From: Adiantum capillus-veneris
Taxonomy: Eukaryota > Streptophyta > Polypodiopsida > Polypodiales > Pteridaceae
Length of the DNA stretch: 64,000 bases
NCBI GenBank assembly: GCA_014529385.2
Contig: CM043968.1
Location: 9,482,648-9,546,647, forward strand
Direction of reading: 5' to 3'
Shown: piece after piece, positions 11,881-23,447 of the stretch
How the letters are laid out: every line of letters starts with the position of its first letter
Position numbering within the stretch: position 1 is the first letter of the stretch
Made by a program: the position numbers and the translations under genes
Notes under the pieces: model-generated
What the model was told of the DNA's origin: nothing
Databases searched by the model: none
What the model saw: the letters and a program-made list of their open reading frames with translations, nothing else

Positions 11881-11926
11881 AACACCACGGGCAAGAATCC
11901 TACGGGACACCAAAAGTACTATACTA

Positions 11927-12118
11927 TGAAGGAGTACGAGCGGAAGTGCGACGCGAGAGAGAGTGCGAGAAGAAGAGCACGACGATATGGTGAACTCGCT
12001 CTACTGTAATGTGTAGAGCATAGTGAGTTCTTATTAGGTTTTAACAAAAGAATATGGGTACATACCTGGCGGCCCGCCCACTTACCTAGGCGACCACATT
12101 GGGCTTTATACCCCAAAA
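11927..12118 (-). repeat. 3' LTR of copia element 1
   Basis: 192 bases; on the plus strand it begins TGAAGGAGTACGAGCGG and ends TATACCCCAAAA. It pairs with 17275-17464. The last bases read AAAA instead of AACA, a single change that removes the canonical terminal dinucleotide. Confidence 0.93.
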
Positions 12119-12130
12119 ACCTCCCACTTA
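12119..12130 (-). other. Polypurine tract of copia element 1
   Basis: On the minus strand AAGTGGGAGGT lies directly upstream of the 3' LTR, the position and composition expected for the plus-strand primer of reverse transcription. Confidence 0.8.
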
Positions 12131-12195
12131 AAGTCCAATGTGGTACTTTAAGTGTGAGAGAAGCTACTATACAAGAGATGTAGAGAAGTGATGTC

Positions 12196-15100
12196 TTACC
12201 CTACACCTAACTGCTTGCGAAAATGCGCAAAGCTCTCTGAGGGAAGTCCTTTTGTAAGTAGATCAACAGGATTTTCTGTGGTGTGAACTTTGACAAGCTG
12301 AAGTTGCTTATCCTCGAGCATTTCCCTGATGAAATGATACTTCACATCCACATGCTTTGTCTTTGAGTGATAAACTGGATTGCAAGCCAATTGTATAGCA
12401 CTTTGACTATCACAATATAACACAGGCATCTCTTCTTTGATTCCCAAATCTGTTACTAGTCGATTAAGCCAAATTTATTCTTTGCATGCCTCTAATGCTG
12501 CAACATATTCAGCCTCTGTAGTAGATTGAGTAACACAATCTTGTAATCTAGAACGTCATGATACTGCTCCACCAGCCAATGTAAAGGCATACCCTAACGT
12601 AGACCTTCGGTTGTCTAAGTCACCTGCATAATCTGAGTCTGTAAAACCCTTTACACTTAGCTCCTGACTCCCATAGCATATACGCATACTCTTTGTAGCT
12701 TTCACGTATCTCAATATTCCTTTCACTGCCTCCCAATGTTTCTTGCCTGGGTTTGACATGTATCGACTTACTACTCCCACTGCAAATGCAATGTCTGGGC
12801 GAGTAGCAATCATTGCATACATCAAACTACCCACTGCAGACGCATATGGAATCTTATCCATTTCAGCCTGTTCTTCCTCAGACACAGGACAATCTTGTTT
12901 GCTAAGTTTCACATATGGTGGCAATGGAACACTCAATGCCTTTCCCTTCTCCATATTGAAACGTTGCAAAACCTTGTCAATATACTCTGTTTGAGATAAC
13001 CAAATCAACTTCTTTGATCTGTCTCTCTCAATGCGCATACCAAGTATATGACTTGCCTCACCCATGTCTTTCATGTCAAACGATTTTGCCATCTTTGACT
13101 TCAAAGCTGAAATTTCTTCCAAGTGCTTGCCAGCAATCAACATGTCATCCACATACAAAATAAGGATTAGCCAACTGCCATCCTTAGCCTTCTTTGTATA
13201 TAGACAGTCATCGAACTCACTATGTTTGTAGCCTTGAGAAAGCATAAACTTGTGGAATTTATGGTACCATGCCCTCGGTGATTGTTTTAAGCCATAAAGA
13301 CTCTTTAACAGCTGGCATACCCAATCTTCCTTGCCTTTCTCAACAAACCCTTCTGGCTGCTGCATGTAAATTTCCACATCTAAATCACCATGCAAGAACG
13401 CTGTCTTGACATCCATTTGGTGCAACACCAAATCTAATATGGCAACCAATGCAAGAAAGCATCTCAATGTAGTCATCTTGACCACCGGAGAGAAGACTTC
13501 ATCAAAGTCAATGCCTTGTTCTTGCTTAAAGCCCTTGGCAACAAGCCTTGCTTTGTACTTTGGCTGACTATCATGAGCGGTGATCTTATACCTGTAAACC
13601 CATTTACAAGGTAGAGCCTTTTTGCCCTGTGGTAATTTAACTAGCTTCCATGTCTTGTTTTTATGTAGAGCTGTCATCTCTGAATGCATGGCCAATTGCC
13701 AATTCCCGGAGTCCTTCATTTGCACTGCTTCCTTGTAACATGAAGGCTCATTGCAATCAGCCAACATGACATAGTTCATAGATGGAACAAACCTATCAGG
13801 AGGTCGCGTGACACGTCCAGATCTACGCACAATAGGTGGCTCACGCTCAGCCACAACATGTGGTTCCACTCTATCCTGGTCTTGCTCCTCTTGAGCCCTG
13901 ACATTTTGTCTTGCACGTGCAAGTCCATCTTCTTGGAAGACAACTCTTCTAATCTCCTCAACCCTCTCTGGTTTAGAATGATATTTGGATTCATTAAAGT
14001 GAACATCATTGCTGCGGACAACCTTTCTGGATTCGGGATCCCAAAGTCTGTACCCCATCTCACCAGAATTACCATAGCCTAGAAAGATGCACTTTCTACT
14101 CTTTGGCTCAAGTTTGTTCCTAAATTCCTTTGGAACGTGAGTATATGCCTCACAGCCAAAGACTCTGAGATGCTTGTATGAGGGCATTTTGCCTGACCAT
14201 ACCATCTCTGGCACTGAATCCTTCTGCAAAACCTTGCTAGGAGATCTATTTACAAGATGAACAACTGTTGATACAGCTTCAGCCCAAAACCCATTTGGCA
14301 GCTGTGCATTAGACAACATACTTCTGACCTTCTCTTGTATGGTCCTATTCATCCTCTCAACAACACCATTTTGAGGAGGATTGTAAGGAGCAGTAAGTTC
14401 ATGTTTTATACCTTTTGACTCACAAAAGTCCTGAAAGGCCTTTGAAACATACTCTCCACCATTGTCAGTGCGTAAGCATTTAAGCTTCTTGCCACTCTGA
14501 TTCTCCACAAGTGTCACAAACGTTTTGAAAACACTAAACGCTTCATCCTTGTGCTTGAGAAAGTAAACCCATACTTTCCTCGAGTAATCATCTATAAATG
14601 TCATAAAGTAAGAAGCTCCCCCTAGAGATAGGTTAGGCATAGGTCCACACAAATCACTATGAACAAGTGCCAACTGTGTATCTCTTCTACTGCTTCTATG
14701 CTTATGTGGCTGCTGTGTTTGCTTACCATACAGACAATGTTCACAGAATTCAAAATCATTAAATGAAAAGCCAGGCAAATAACCAGAACGAGACAAGATT
14801 TCCATTCCCTTCTTGGACATATGTCCTAACCGGCTATGCCACAAAGAAACATTCGGCTGCTCGGTTACATTGATTACATTTTTAGAGACATTTGATACAT
14901 AAATCATGTAAAGTCCTCCAGACTTTACTCCATGTGCTACTGTCATAGAACCCTTGGATATCTTCCACATGTTCTGTCCAAAAGTGGTGACGTAGCCAGC
15001 ATCATCAAGTAAACCTGTGCTGATCAAGCTCTTTGTAATTGCGGGAACATGTCTCACATTCTTCAACGTGAAAGAAGAGCCATTCTGAAACTTCAATTGA

Positions 15101-16176
15101 ACATCTCCAACACCTAAGATCTCACATGTCTGCCCATTGCCTAGCCGAACATGATCTTTAGTGGTCACATAAGAAGTAAACCACTCCTTGTTTGGAGACA
15201 CATGAAGTGATGCCCCTGAGTCTATAATCCATTCACTCAATGCATTTCCATCAGATGCTGTAAGAAGAGCTGAGTCCATTGTATTCTTCAAGAAGTAGAT
15301 GTCTCCTGACACTAGACTGTCATCCTCTGCAACAGTGTTTGTCACATTTATTTCTTGAATCTTCACTGAGGACTTGTTCTTCTCACCATGGTCTTCAGCT
15401 TTCTCTTTGCCTTTTTCTGCTTTCCATTCTCTGCAGTCTCTTTTCATGTGACCCTTCTTGCCACAATGGTAGCATTCTATGTCACTCTTGCCTTTAGCAC
15501 TACGGGACTTGCTACGAGACCGATTCCTCTTTCCACCTTTGTACTTTTCTTTGGTCCTTCCCCTGACAACGAAGGCTGTTCCTTTGCCTTTGTCCATTGT
15601 CTTTCTATTGGTTTCTTCAGTAAGCAGACTTCCTTCTACACCTGCTATGTTCAAACCATCTGGAGGTGCAGAATTACTCAAAGCTGTGCGAAAAGTGTCC
15701 CAACTTTCCGGCAATGTGATCAACAGGAACATAGCTCTAACAGGTTCATCAAACTTGACACCTTGAGCTGACAACTGACTGTAGATTGTGTTGAATTCAT
15801 TCAGATGATTGGACATAGGTGTCCCTTCTTTCATCTTCAAGTCAACAAGCTTCTTAAGCCAGTATACCTGTGAAGCTGCACTCTGCTTCTCATAAAGATC
15901 ACTCAGCTTTAACCATGCTTGATAAGCCGACATCTCGTCTGCTACATTGAAGTAAACGCTTTCTGCCAAAGTCTGCATAATGGTAGAAAGTGCCAATTCA
16001 TCCATTTCGTTCCATTCATCTTCGTCCATATCTTCTGGTTTTATCCCCTTGAGCTTTATAGGTTTTATCTGCTTCTTTTGTACCAACACGTGCCAAATCT
16101 GCTTCTTCCACAATGGGAAATTGGTTCCATCCAGCTTCTTGATATTGTAAAGAGCAGTGTCCTGTGATCCAGCCAT
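12196..16176 (-). pseudogene. gag-pol: Copia Gag-Pol polyprotein with two nonsense codons
   Basis: Starts at ATG 16176 (MAGSQDTALYNIKKLDGTNF) and stays in one frame for 1326 codons to TAA at 12196-12198, apart from TGA at 12556-12558 and TAA at 12475-12477. Domains in order: copia-type gag; a CCHC knuckle CYHCGKKGHMKRDC (about residues 234-247); protease with intact DSGAS (about residue 317); GAG-pre-integrase HHCC finger (LWHSRLGHM, CEHC); integrase core with DDYSRK, RTDNGGEY and NGVVERMNRT; RT with KWVYRYK, MDVKTAFLHG and catalytic YVDD; RNase H beginning DSDYAGD. Both stops fall in RNase H, the first replacing a residue just after AGGAVS. Length and order match complete Ty1/copia polyproteins. 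The product to the first stop (1206 aa) would lack most of RNase H. Confidence 0.93.
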
Positions 16177-17274
16177 AGCTACGCTTCAGAGTGGTTTACT
16201 TTCTTGGGAAAAATTCGGCAGAGTTTCCCCTGTAAACTGACCTCTGAACCAATATCAACCTGTCAAATGAACCAAGAAAGCTTCAGATTCTGCATAAATT
16301 TCGGCAAAGTCTCCTTTGTAAAATGGCTTTGGAGTACTCAAAAACAGACCAAAAAACAGCTCAAAAAACACTGTCTCTCTGACATTGTAAGCTGTGGGTA
16401 AACCTGTCCTGCACCTGTACTGTCTCTCACTGTCCTGTCACTGTCCTATAAGCATAGACTGCGACAATGCCTCAACGGCAGTAAAGCAAAGATGCAATCC
16501 CAACTGTCTAACTCACAGTCAATACATCCTAGCTGCCTATCTAAGGGTGCTCGAGGGATCGCTCCAAGACCTGTATCACCGAAAGGATCTCAACATTCGA
16601 GAATCCCCCAGCTCAATAAAACCTCACTCGACCCTCAACAAAGGCTGCAGTAAATCTGACAGTACATAGACTTCCCACAAAGTCATACATCCACAAATTT
16701 CCCACTATATGTTGTAACCGCTGCGGCGGTTGTTTGCTGCGTGACTCACAGCCAGCAAACCCTCAACAAACATACATCATCTCTGACAATACATCCCATG
16801 TGGAAGTACCTGCAATGTCAGGATGAAATCTGGAATATCAAGCAGCAAACACAAGCTACCTGATGAACTAGTGGATGTCGCCTACAGTCTGTGTGTAGAT
16901 GCGCCCGTGTCGTATGTGACACGCCTCCAAGAACTGTGAGCCGTCCTTCAATGTGTAGACAACCACAAATCAACACTCTGGGAGTGTCGATATCCTCAGG
17001 ACCTGCAGTCGTAGGCCGAAAACCCCAAATTTGCAGAGTCGGATCTGCACCCGTCGAGACCACGTAGTCGAAAATGGCCTGCGCAGACCTTTGTCGAAGC
17101 CGAACGGTGGCCGAGATGACCTCAGAATGATATTCTGACAACACCGAGGCCTACGGGCTTTCCCACGAGATTTGGGGCCGTGTCTTCGCCTGTCGAATTT
17201 CACTCCAATCTGAGTTGGTGACTCTAGCCTCCTGCAGTGCTGCCCCGAGCCTCGATCTGAGCTCTGATACCAGT
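16177..17274 (-). other. 5' leader and primer site of copia element 1
   Basis: About 1.1 kb of untranslated leader between the 5' LTR and the polyprotein start. Plus-strand 17261-17272 is the complement of TGGTATCAGAGC, a perfect initiator-Met-tRNA-type primer site, two bases from the LTR. Short open frames in the leader are not supported as genes. Confidence 0.85.
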
Positions 17275-17464
17275 TGAAGGAGTACGAGCGGAAGTGCGAC
17301 GCGAGAGAGAGTGCGAGAAGAAGAGCACGACGATATGGTGAACTCGCTCTACTGTAATGTGTAGAGCATAGTGTTCTTATTAGGTTTTAACAAAAGAATA
17401 TGTGTACATACCTGGCGGCCCGCCCACTTACCTGGGCGACCACATTGGGCTTTATACCCCAACA
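17275..17464 (-). repeat. 5' LTR of copia element 1 with TATA-like promoter
   Basis: 190 bases; read on the minus strand it starts TGTTGGGGTATAAAGCCC and ends CGTACTCCTTCA, so the TG...CA ends are intact. TATAAA lies about 10 bases from the LTR start, which is close for a U3 promoter but is the only TATA-like motif in the LTR. Confidence 0.92.
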
Positions 17465-17767
17465 TACTAAGTTAGCAAAAAGGTACTATGGTCCCTTCCA
17501 AATTCTTCGGCCAATCAATGAGATGGCCTATCAACTGAAGTTGCCCAGTCATTGGCTCATACACAATGCTTTCCATGTGAGTCTATTAAATCCTTACAAA
17601 GGAGAGCCACCTCAAGACCCAACCATTGAAGACACACCGGAGATCGAGGACCAAGAAGAGGTGCTGCAGCCTGAGTCCATTATCCGACATGAAGACAAGG
17701 TACTAAGAGGCGATAAGACTATCCGATGATATCTTATTAAGTTTAAAAATTATCCTTTTGAAGATTT
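17465..17767 (+). pseudogene. pol: Integrase C-terminus and partial chromodomain of gypsy A
   Basis: Frame resumes after the copia target duplication with [13 protein letters not shown], the integrase C-terminal fold, then [13 protein letters not shown] and the chromodomain-like YLIKFKNYPFED. A TGA at 17727-17729 replaces the Arg codon before RYLIKF. Homology with element B ends at about 17767, truncating the domain. Chromodomains guide insertion into marked chromatin in chromoviruses. Confidence 0.85.
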
Positions 17768-18080
17768 TCAGATCCTATCAGTTGATATCCTTGTCCTGCT
17801 TAAACTTTTTTTAACTTAAATTACTATCCAAAATAAATTTAAAGTATATAGTAGTTTAAAGCATCAAAAGGCCATCACCCTTTTGATGTAAATGGCTAGA
17901 TCTTGAGTACTTTTCTTTACACCAAGTTAAGTCATATTTTTCAAATGGTATCCTCAAGAACAAAAGTCCATCACCCCTTCTGATTCAAGTGCCATTAGGT
18001 ATTTACAAAATGTAACTTGTTTAAAAACTCAATTTTTTTGTTTACAAAATACAAACTAATCATATTTTTTAACTTTCCTT
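17768..18080. repeat. Gypsy A / repeat E junction with hairpin modules
   Basis: AT-rich sequence after the gypsy truncation. It contains a perfect 10-bp hairpin, CATCAAAAGG at 17862-17871 and CCTTTTGATG at 17879-17888, and a weaker relative near 17959-17985. Related hairpins recur in the E and F repeats. No coding sequence was seen. Confidence 0.6.
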
Positions 18081-20811
18081 TAGAAGTGATTTAAAGTATG
18101 AAGTATCCAAGTTAAATCATATTATCCAAGATTGATCTTCCAATCATAAGTAACACTTTATTCAAACACTTCAACCACAAAGGCATCAAAAGGCCACCCC
18201 CCCTTTTGGTACAATTGGCTACACCAAGCATCATTTAAAGACCAGTATGGTCATTTTCCCTAAAGTCCAAAATCACAGAGGGTCAAAACTCCATCCGAAG
18301 CTAGCGACATAGAGCAAAAAGTAGGCTTAATATATTTCTTACTTTTCACGGCTAAGCATCATTTTGAGGGTTTATCAAAAGATCAAGCAAGCTTAACTAG
18401 TATGCTACTAAGTGTCATATAATTGAGGCAATATTAGAGGAGAAGTAAGATTCAAGAATCAATAGCTTACTATTGTGTGTTTTCATAAAAAAAATTAGAT
18501 AAGCAATATTATGTTCCTAAATCAACCGATGTAAACAAATTTCCTACTCAAAAACCAAGCACATTATCTTGTGATGTCAACACTAGGTGAGTACAGATGC
18601 TATAAAATGAGATCATTAGTATTCCAAGTTTGAATATCGACAAGGTCGATTTTTGGATCTTTGGTAGGGCATCACGGCTTAAAGTAGGTTTATATCCACT
18701 TTTGATTAGTCATCGGTTTTTCTTTTAAACAAAACTATATCAAAACAATATATATCATGGCTAGGGGAGAGGTAGGCAAGTAAGTGTTATACAACACAAA
18801 CCAGCCAAACTAGTGGTTGGCAGCAATCACTTCCAAAAAAGTAGATCACATTCTCTATTTAACCAGTCATGCAAGTATTACAGTAAGCCAACACTAAAGC
18901 TATTATTAGTTTCAGATGACTAGTAAAATCTCCACAACAAATCGGTCTCGAATAGAAAATTGATTTTTACAGAATGCAAAGAAGCACCAATAAGTCTCCA
19001 TAAATATCCGTATTTTTAGATCCGGTCTTGCAAGGTTAAACAAAAATAGCTATCACATAATGCAGATTAAGCCTACACACTCTTATGGTCCATTTCAATG
19101 GTATCAATATAGTTGTACCTTCCAATTTGGTAGGTAGAATTTATGTCAACTATATAGGTAGCTAAGAAAACCCATTTAGAGCAGCATGAATGAACCAAAG
19201 TAGAGATTAAAATTAGGTGTTCCCACAAATTCTTCACTAGGCACAAGGTACCAACCTATAACAAACCATTAATTTCAAGAACCTTCAACCCAAGTAGAAC
19301 ACCATGATAGCCTTTAGGTTTTTTTTTTTATATAATAGCCCAGTTTATGGACAATGGTTTATCATAACAAATCACAGCATGTGGTTAGGCATTATCCAAG
19401 TAGGAGACAAAGGGAAAAACACCTAAGAGGCATTGAGTTGCTCCACAATCTCCATGTTGCAAGAGTTAATCCCTAAAAATTGAACACGGTGACCCTCTCT
19501 CTCTTTTACAATTTTTAATGAAAACAAACAGAAAAACATGGCTAAGTGAGGGTGTTAAAAAACCTCTCACTTGGTTAAATAGGCAACTTGTCTACAAGTG
19601 GAGTCCATTCAGCAACCCTTGAGGAATATAAAGCATTCACCACAGCCAACTATAAAATCCCCAAGAAATCATAGACTGCATAAGCCAGGGCTCTGTAAAC
19701 TTTATGAGGCTGGGCAATAGGGCAAGCATGAGCGGGATGGAATCAGCATAACAGAGGGAGAGGAAAAACTGGTCAAGCTCATTGGCAGATCAGGGGGGAG
19801 AGAAGACGTACTCGGACAAAGAGTAAAGGGGGCAAGAGAGAGCACGCAAAATAACAAGAAATCTCAGCTAGAGTAGGGGAAGGACCCACTATTGAAGGAA
19901 GTGAAGAGCATTAATAGTAATCCATGCTCCCATTCAACTCAACACAAGGGGAGGGTCCGACACTCACTAAATAAAACCATTATCACATGAAAAAAATTCC
20001 ATTAGGATGTCTAATGTTGAATCAACCATAAATGAGAAGTGAGAAAAAAATCAGTAAGCAAGGCACATCATGCAATCATAGAACTATGCACAACAAAATA
20101 ACTCTACATCAAACCCCATGCAACCAACCATAAGACAAATGAGGGGAGTATCCCACCAAAGTTCCAGGTAAATAATCAAAGTAATCCTCCATAACATTAT
20201 GTCTAGCATAAGTAGGAAAAGTCTTATGGTTATCATCCTTAAGAAAATAAAACCACCAGCTCCAATAAGTATGACACAAGCAAGTGCAGTAACAAATGCA
20301 AGGCAAATCTTACACCGATTATGTTAATCATATACAATAGCATACCCATCAACTCAATTATACATAATAGAGACAGCTTCTTCACTTGAGGCAATAGCAC
20401 GGTAATTTAGACTACTTGTAAATACCTATAAGACAATATTTTCCATAAACTTTGAAGTAGCTTCTGTAAAAATTACATTACTAGGCTAAGGAAACCTAGC
20501 AGATTGTTATATTAAAGGAGCCACACGTGTCATAAAATGATCAACAGCATCAAAAGTCCCCTTCACCTTGAAGTAAACATGCAAGGTAATTATTCACAAG
20601 ACAAAATAACAACCAACCATAGCCAGATAGGCTTTAGGTCAAGCCAAGTATAGATTTTAGGAATTATCCACCAAGTGAGTCCTAGTTTAATAGAGGTGAA
20701 TCAAAATTGAATTATTCATCAAGTGAGTCCTAGTTTAACAAAGGTGAATCAAAACTGTTTGTGAGTGGGTGAAGGATGAAGTAATCCTAGCCAAGTATAG
20801 TGACCAAAAGG

Positions 20812-20868
<57 letters not shown>
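18080..20868. repeat. Repeat E, copy 1 (about 2.8 kb), ending in (TG)n
   Basis: Collinear with 35225-38018 in the same orientation: shared landmarks include GAAGTATCCAAGTTAA at the left end, TATATCATGGCTAGGGGAGA in the middle and CCTAGCCAAGTATAG just before the (TG)n at 20815-20868. Small indels separate the copies, and no long conserved frame is visible. The identity of the element is unknown. An LTR-like or non-coding 5'/3' region of a larger element is possible, because E2 directly adjoins a minus-strand gag-like relic. Confidence 0.8.
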
Positions 20869-20869
<1 letters not shown>

Positions 20870-21207
20870 CTATTTTACCATAATTAATAATAATTAATAA
20901 GACATAATTGAACTTTTACATTCAAAAGATAGCTGGCTCCAGAATAAAGGAAATGATAAGTACAAAACCAACTCAGTCTTAGAAGTATCTTTGTACAATG
21001 TTTGTAAGAATGAAGCCTCATTCCAGTATACAGATAGCCGAAGTACTTCCCTTGCAGTAGGTGTATGTGTAATCTTGTATTTGGACGACTGCTAAAAGCC
21101 AAAAAAAAACTTCTAAGATAAGATAGAATCCTTACCTGCATCCATCCAAACAAGACAACAGATATGTTAGCCTTGGATGTGTTTTATAGGTATCAATGGA
21201 CTATACC
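20869..21207. other. Spacer between repeats E1 and F1
   Basis: AT-rich, starts after the (TG)n of E1 with TAGCTATTTTACC. No homology to the rest of the window and no gene was seen. Confidence 0.5.
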
Positions 21208-23183
21208 AGTTGTTATCCATGTCCATCTTACAAAAAAATTTTAAAACTTACAAGCTTAGTCCAAAGTATTTTATGTAAGAAATTTTTTTTTTTCAAAAAA
21301 CCCCAAATTTTCTAACAAAAAAATATATTATTCTGATTAGAAGGCCACCACCCCTTCTAATCCAAGTGACTTAATCCCCCATCAACATCTTTATCAGTTT
21401 TTTAATTATCTTTCTAGATTAATGAAAACTCAACCATATGAATCTATAAAAAAATCTTTAGAAAATTGCAAAAAAGTATCAAGCTTGTTTATGTTTATTT
21501 AGATCAGATAAAGTTTATGCATCATGGTACATGGAATCCAAATCTTCCCTTAGTCTGTACATCACTTACCTTATACATCTCTTAGCATACCAAGGAGCCC
21601 TTGCAGTATCAAGCCAGTCCTCAAGTCAAACCATGAAGTTAAAGGAATAAGTGCCCTTATGGTTTTAGTGTCAAACTTTACCTGTCCTTGTGAATGCAAA
21701 AGTATTGTAATGCCTTATCAAGACAACCAGTAACAAAATAAGCCCAGTATCTGTAAGCATTCGGGCCAAAACCCAAAACCAAATAACTAAAAAACAATTG
21801 AATATCCATATGCAATCGGCGGGCCAAGTCCCCCCCAATTTTACCATAAGCCAAGACAGAGCGTGCATTGTAACCATTACCGATTCTAAAACGAGAAGAC
21901 ACCCGACACCATATTACTGCTATGCCAAGCCAAGAGGCAGATACCATAACATATTCCCACATATTATGGTGCAAAAATTAATGCAGTCCACCTTGTTTAT
22001 GACCGCGCTATAGCTAGTACTGTGTTTCAGATCCAAAAAGTCCCCTGGTGTATACTTACCTCTATTGGTAGAGGTTCATTTGCATGAATATGGTGTTTAA
22101 GCAATAGGGGCATCCACATAGAAACTTAATTATTGTTAAGAAATTACACCGCCAAGTGAATGCAACAAATGTACTGCTCTATCTCATCCAAACTACCCAG
22201 TTAATGAGTTGGTACAACATTAGTATGCAACCGGGGAAACCACCCCCACAAACCATAAAAAATAGTACACAGTAAGTTGAAAAAGCACTCCTTATATTCA
22301 CTTAGCCCACCCGATGGGCCTTACCAGCCTTTTATTTAACAGTGATCCATTAAGCCATGCTTATGTGACAGTATCAAGCCAATCCCAAACTACACCTGCC
22401 CATGCAAAAATTGCATTACCTCATCCAAAACAACCAAGTAATGAACCAGTACAACATCGGTTAGCACCGGGGGCAAAAACCCCTACAGTCCTAAGAAGAA
22501 ACTGCCAATATAAGTGCGCAGTAGGTTAAAACAAGTGTAACCCAGGCCAAGCCAAGCGGAAAACAACCCCAGTTTTTTTTTCCAACTACCAATGGATAAC
22601 AAATGTAAAGTGACAATACTTATCAACCATCCAACTTCAAACAACCATTACTATGCTGAGTAAAAATACCCACAGTGAGCCATAGCATCAAGCTAATAAC
22701 GCCATACTAGTTCTAATGTAAAAACAATAGGTTTGCAACAAAAGAACATGATAATCAATCAGAGTAGCCAACCTGCTTACTTTGTATTGCAAGCTCCATA
22801 TTTTGGTGCAGTAAAGAAAACACACAGTCCCTTACGATTCATGCAAGCAAGAAAAACATACAAGGCTAAGTGAGGGGCAGAGATGCGCCCTCACCTAGAA
22901 GGAAGATGAAGGCCCCCGTCCCTGTGTAGCATGCAGAGTGATGAGTGGAACGATCCGTCTTGAGGATCTGAGACAGCGAAGCCGCCTGTGATGTGGAATG
23001 CCAAGGTAAAACAACTACAGCGCCTTCACGGACAGTTTTCATAAGACAGCAAACCACTCCATTAGGCTTTTTTGTATTACTTATGATTTCTAAGGGCCAT
23101 ATCCCATGGGGGATATATATTAAAACTAGGAGGCATTTTTTAGAAGAAGCCCAAAAGGCAATTTTTTATATGCAAGTACTACA

Positions 23184-23237
<54 letters not shown>
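21208..23237. repeat. Repeat F, copy 1 (about 2.0 kb), ending in (TG)n
   Basis: Collinear with 26966-28987. Shared blocks run from CATCTTACAAA through the hairpin GATTAGAAGG...CCTTCTAATC (21335-21362) to ATGCAAGTACTA just before (TG)n at 23187-23237. Both copies keep a minus-strand frame of about 50-60 codons near the (TG)n end that includes the segment TDRSTHHSA. Nothing else in F is recognisably coding. The copies differ by many small changes. Confidence 0.85.
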
Positions 23238-23239
<2 letters not shown>

Positions 23240-23276
23240 CCTCCCTATCCCAGGCACCAAACACAAAGGGTTGATA

Positions 23277-23301
23277 GTAGGCCCATTGTGAATGGGCCTA
23301 C
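23277..23301. other. Perfect 11-bp hairpin near the 3' side of the RT relic
   Basis: GTAGGCCCATT (23277-23287), a GTG loop, then AATGGGCCTAC (23291-23301). It lies about 40 bases after the (TG)n of F1 and about 150 bases downstream (minus strand) of the RT frame. It is GC-richer than its surroundings. It could be an element-end or RNA 3'-end structure; nothing in the sequence proves a role. Confidence 0.6.
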
Positions 23302-23447
23302 CACCTTATGAGAGTGATGAGAATTCTATGGTTGAAGTGTACTCCAGGCCAGTCATGCTCGGTAAGAGTTTGTAGAATTTTATTGATTATTTCGTTTCTA
23401 TTAAATCCATTCAGTTAGTACTTTTTTATTAGCACCTTAATGTCCTC

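Larger units (their letters stand above)
11927..17464 (-). mobile_element. Ty1/copia element 1, near-complete, nested in gypsy A
   Basis: Two about 190-base LTRs bound a minus-strand element of 5538 bases. The flanking 5-base target duplication is perfect: TACTA at 11922-11926 and 17465-17469. Removing the element and one TACTA restores the gypsy integrase frame across the join. The LTRs differ by one 2-base indel and about three substitutions, so the insertion is recent compared with its host. Protease and integrase precede RT, as is diagnostic of Ty1/copia. Two nonsense codons late in pol are the only coding damage seen. Confidence 0.95.
5221..17767 (+). mobile_element. Ty3/gypsy (chromovirus-type) element A, 3'-truncated and copia-interrupted
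   Basis: The order is 5' LTR (5221-7024), primer site, gag, protease, RT, RNase H, integrase, then (after the nested copia at 11927-17464) the integrase C-terminus and the start of a chromodomain-like tail. Gene order RT-RH-INT identifies Ty3/gypsy, and the C-terminal chromodomain suggests a chromovirus. The coding region has many stops and frameshifts. Homology to element B (56905-62201) stops abruptly at about 17767, inside the chromodomain, and no 3' LTR follows, so the 3' end has been lost or replaced. Confidence 0.9.

Noticed and set aside
12743-16167. Plus-strand open frames across copia element 1
   Set aside because: They are complements of the intact minus-strand polyprotein.
18080-20868. 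Protein-coding genes inside repeat E
   Set aside because: Short frames are not conserved between the two E copies.
23300-23335. Hammerhead ribozyme (GTGATGAG near 23312), as found in some Penelope-like elements
   Set aside because: The core should read CTGATGA with a downstream GAAA and three stems; neither the first C nor the GAAA arrangement is present.
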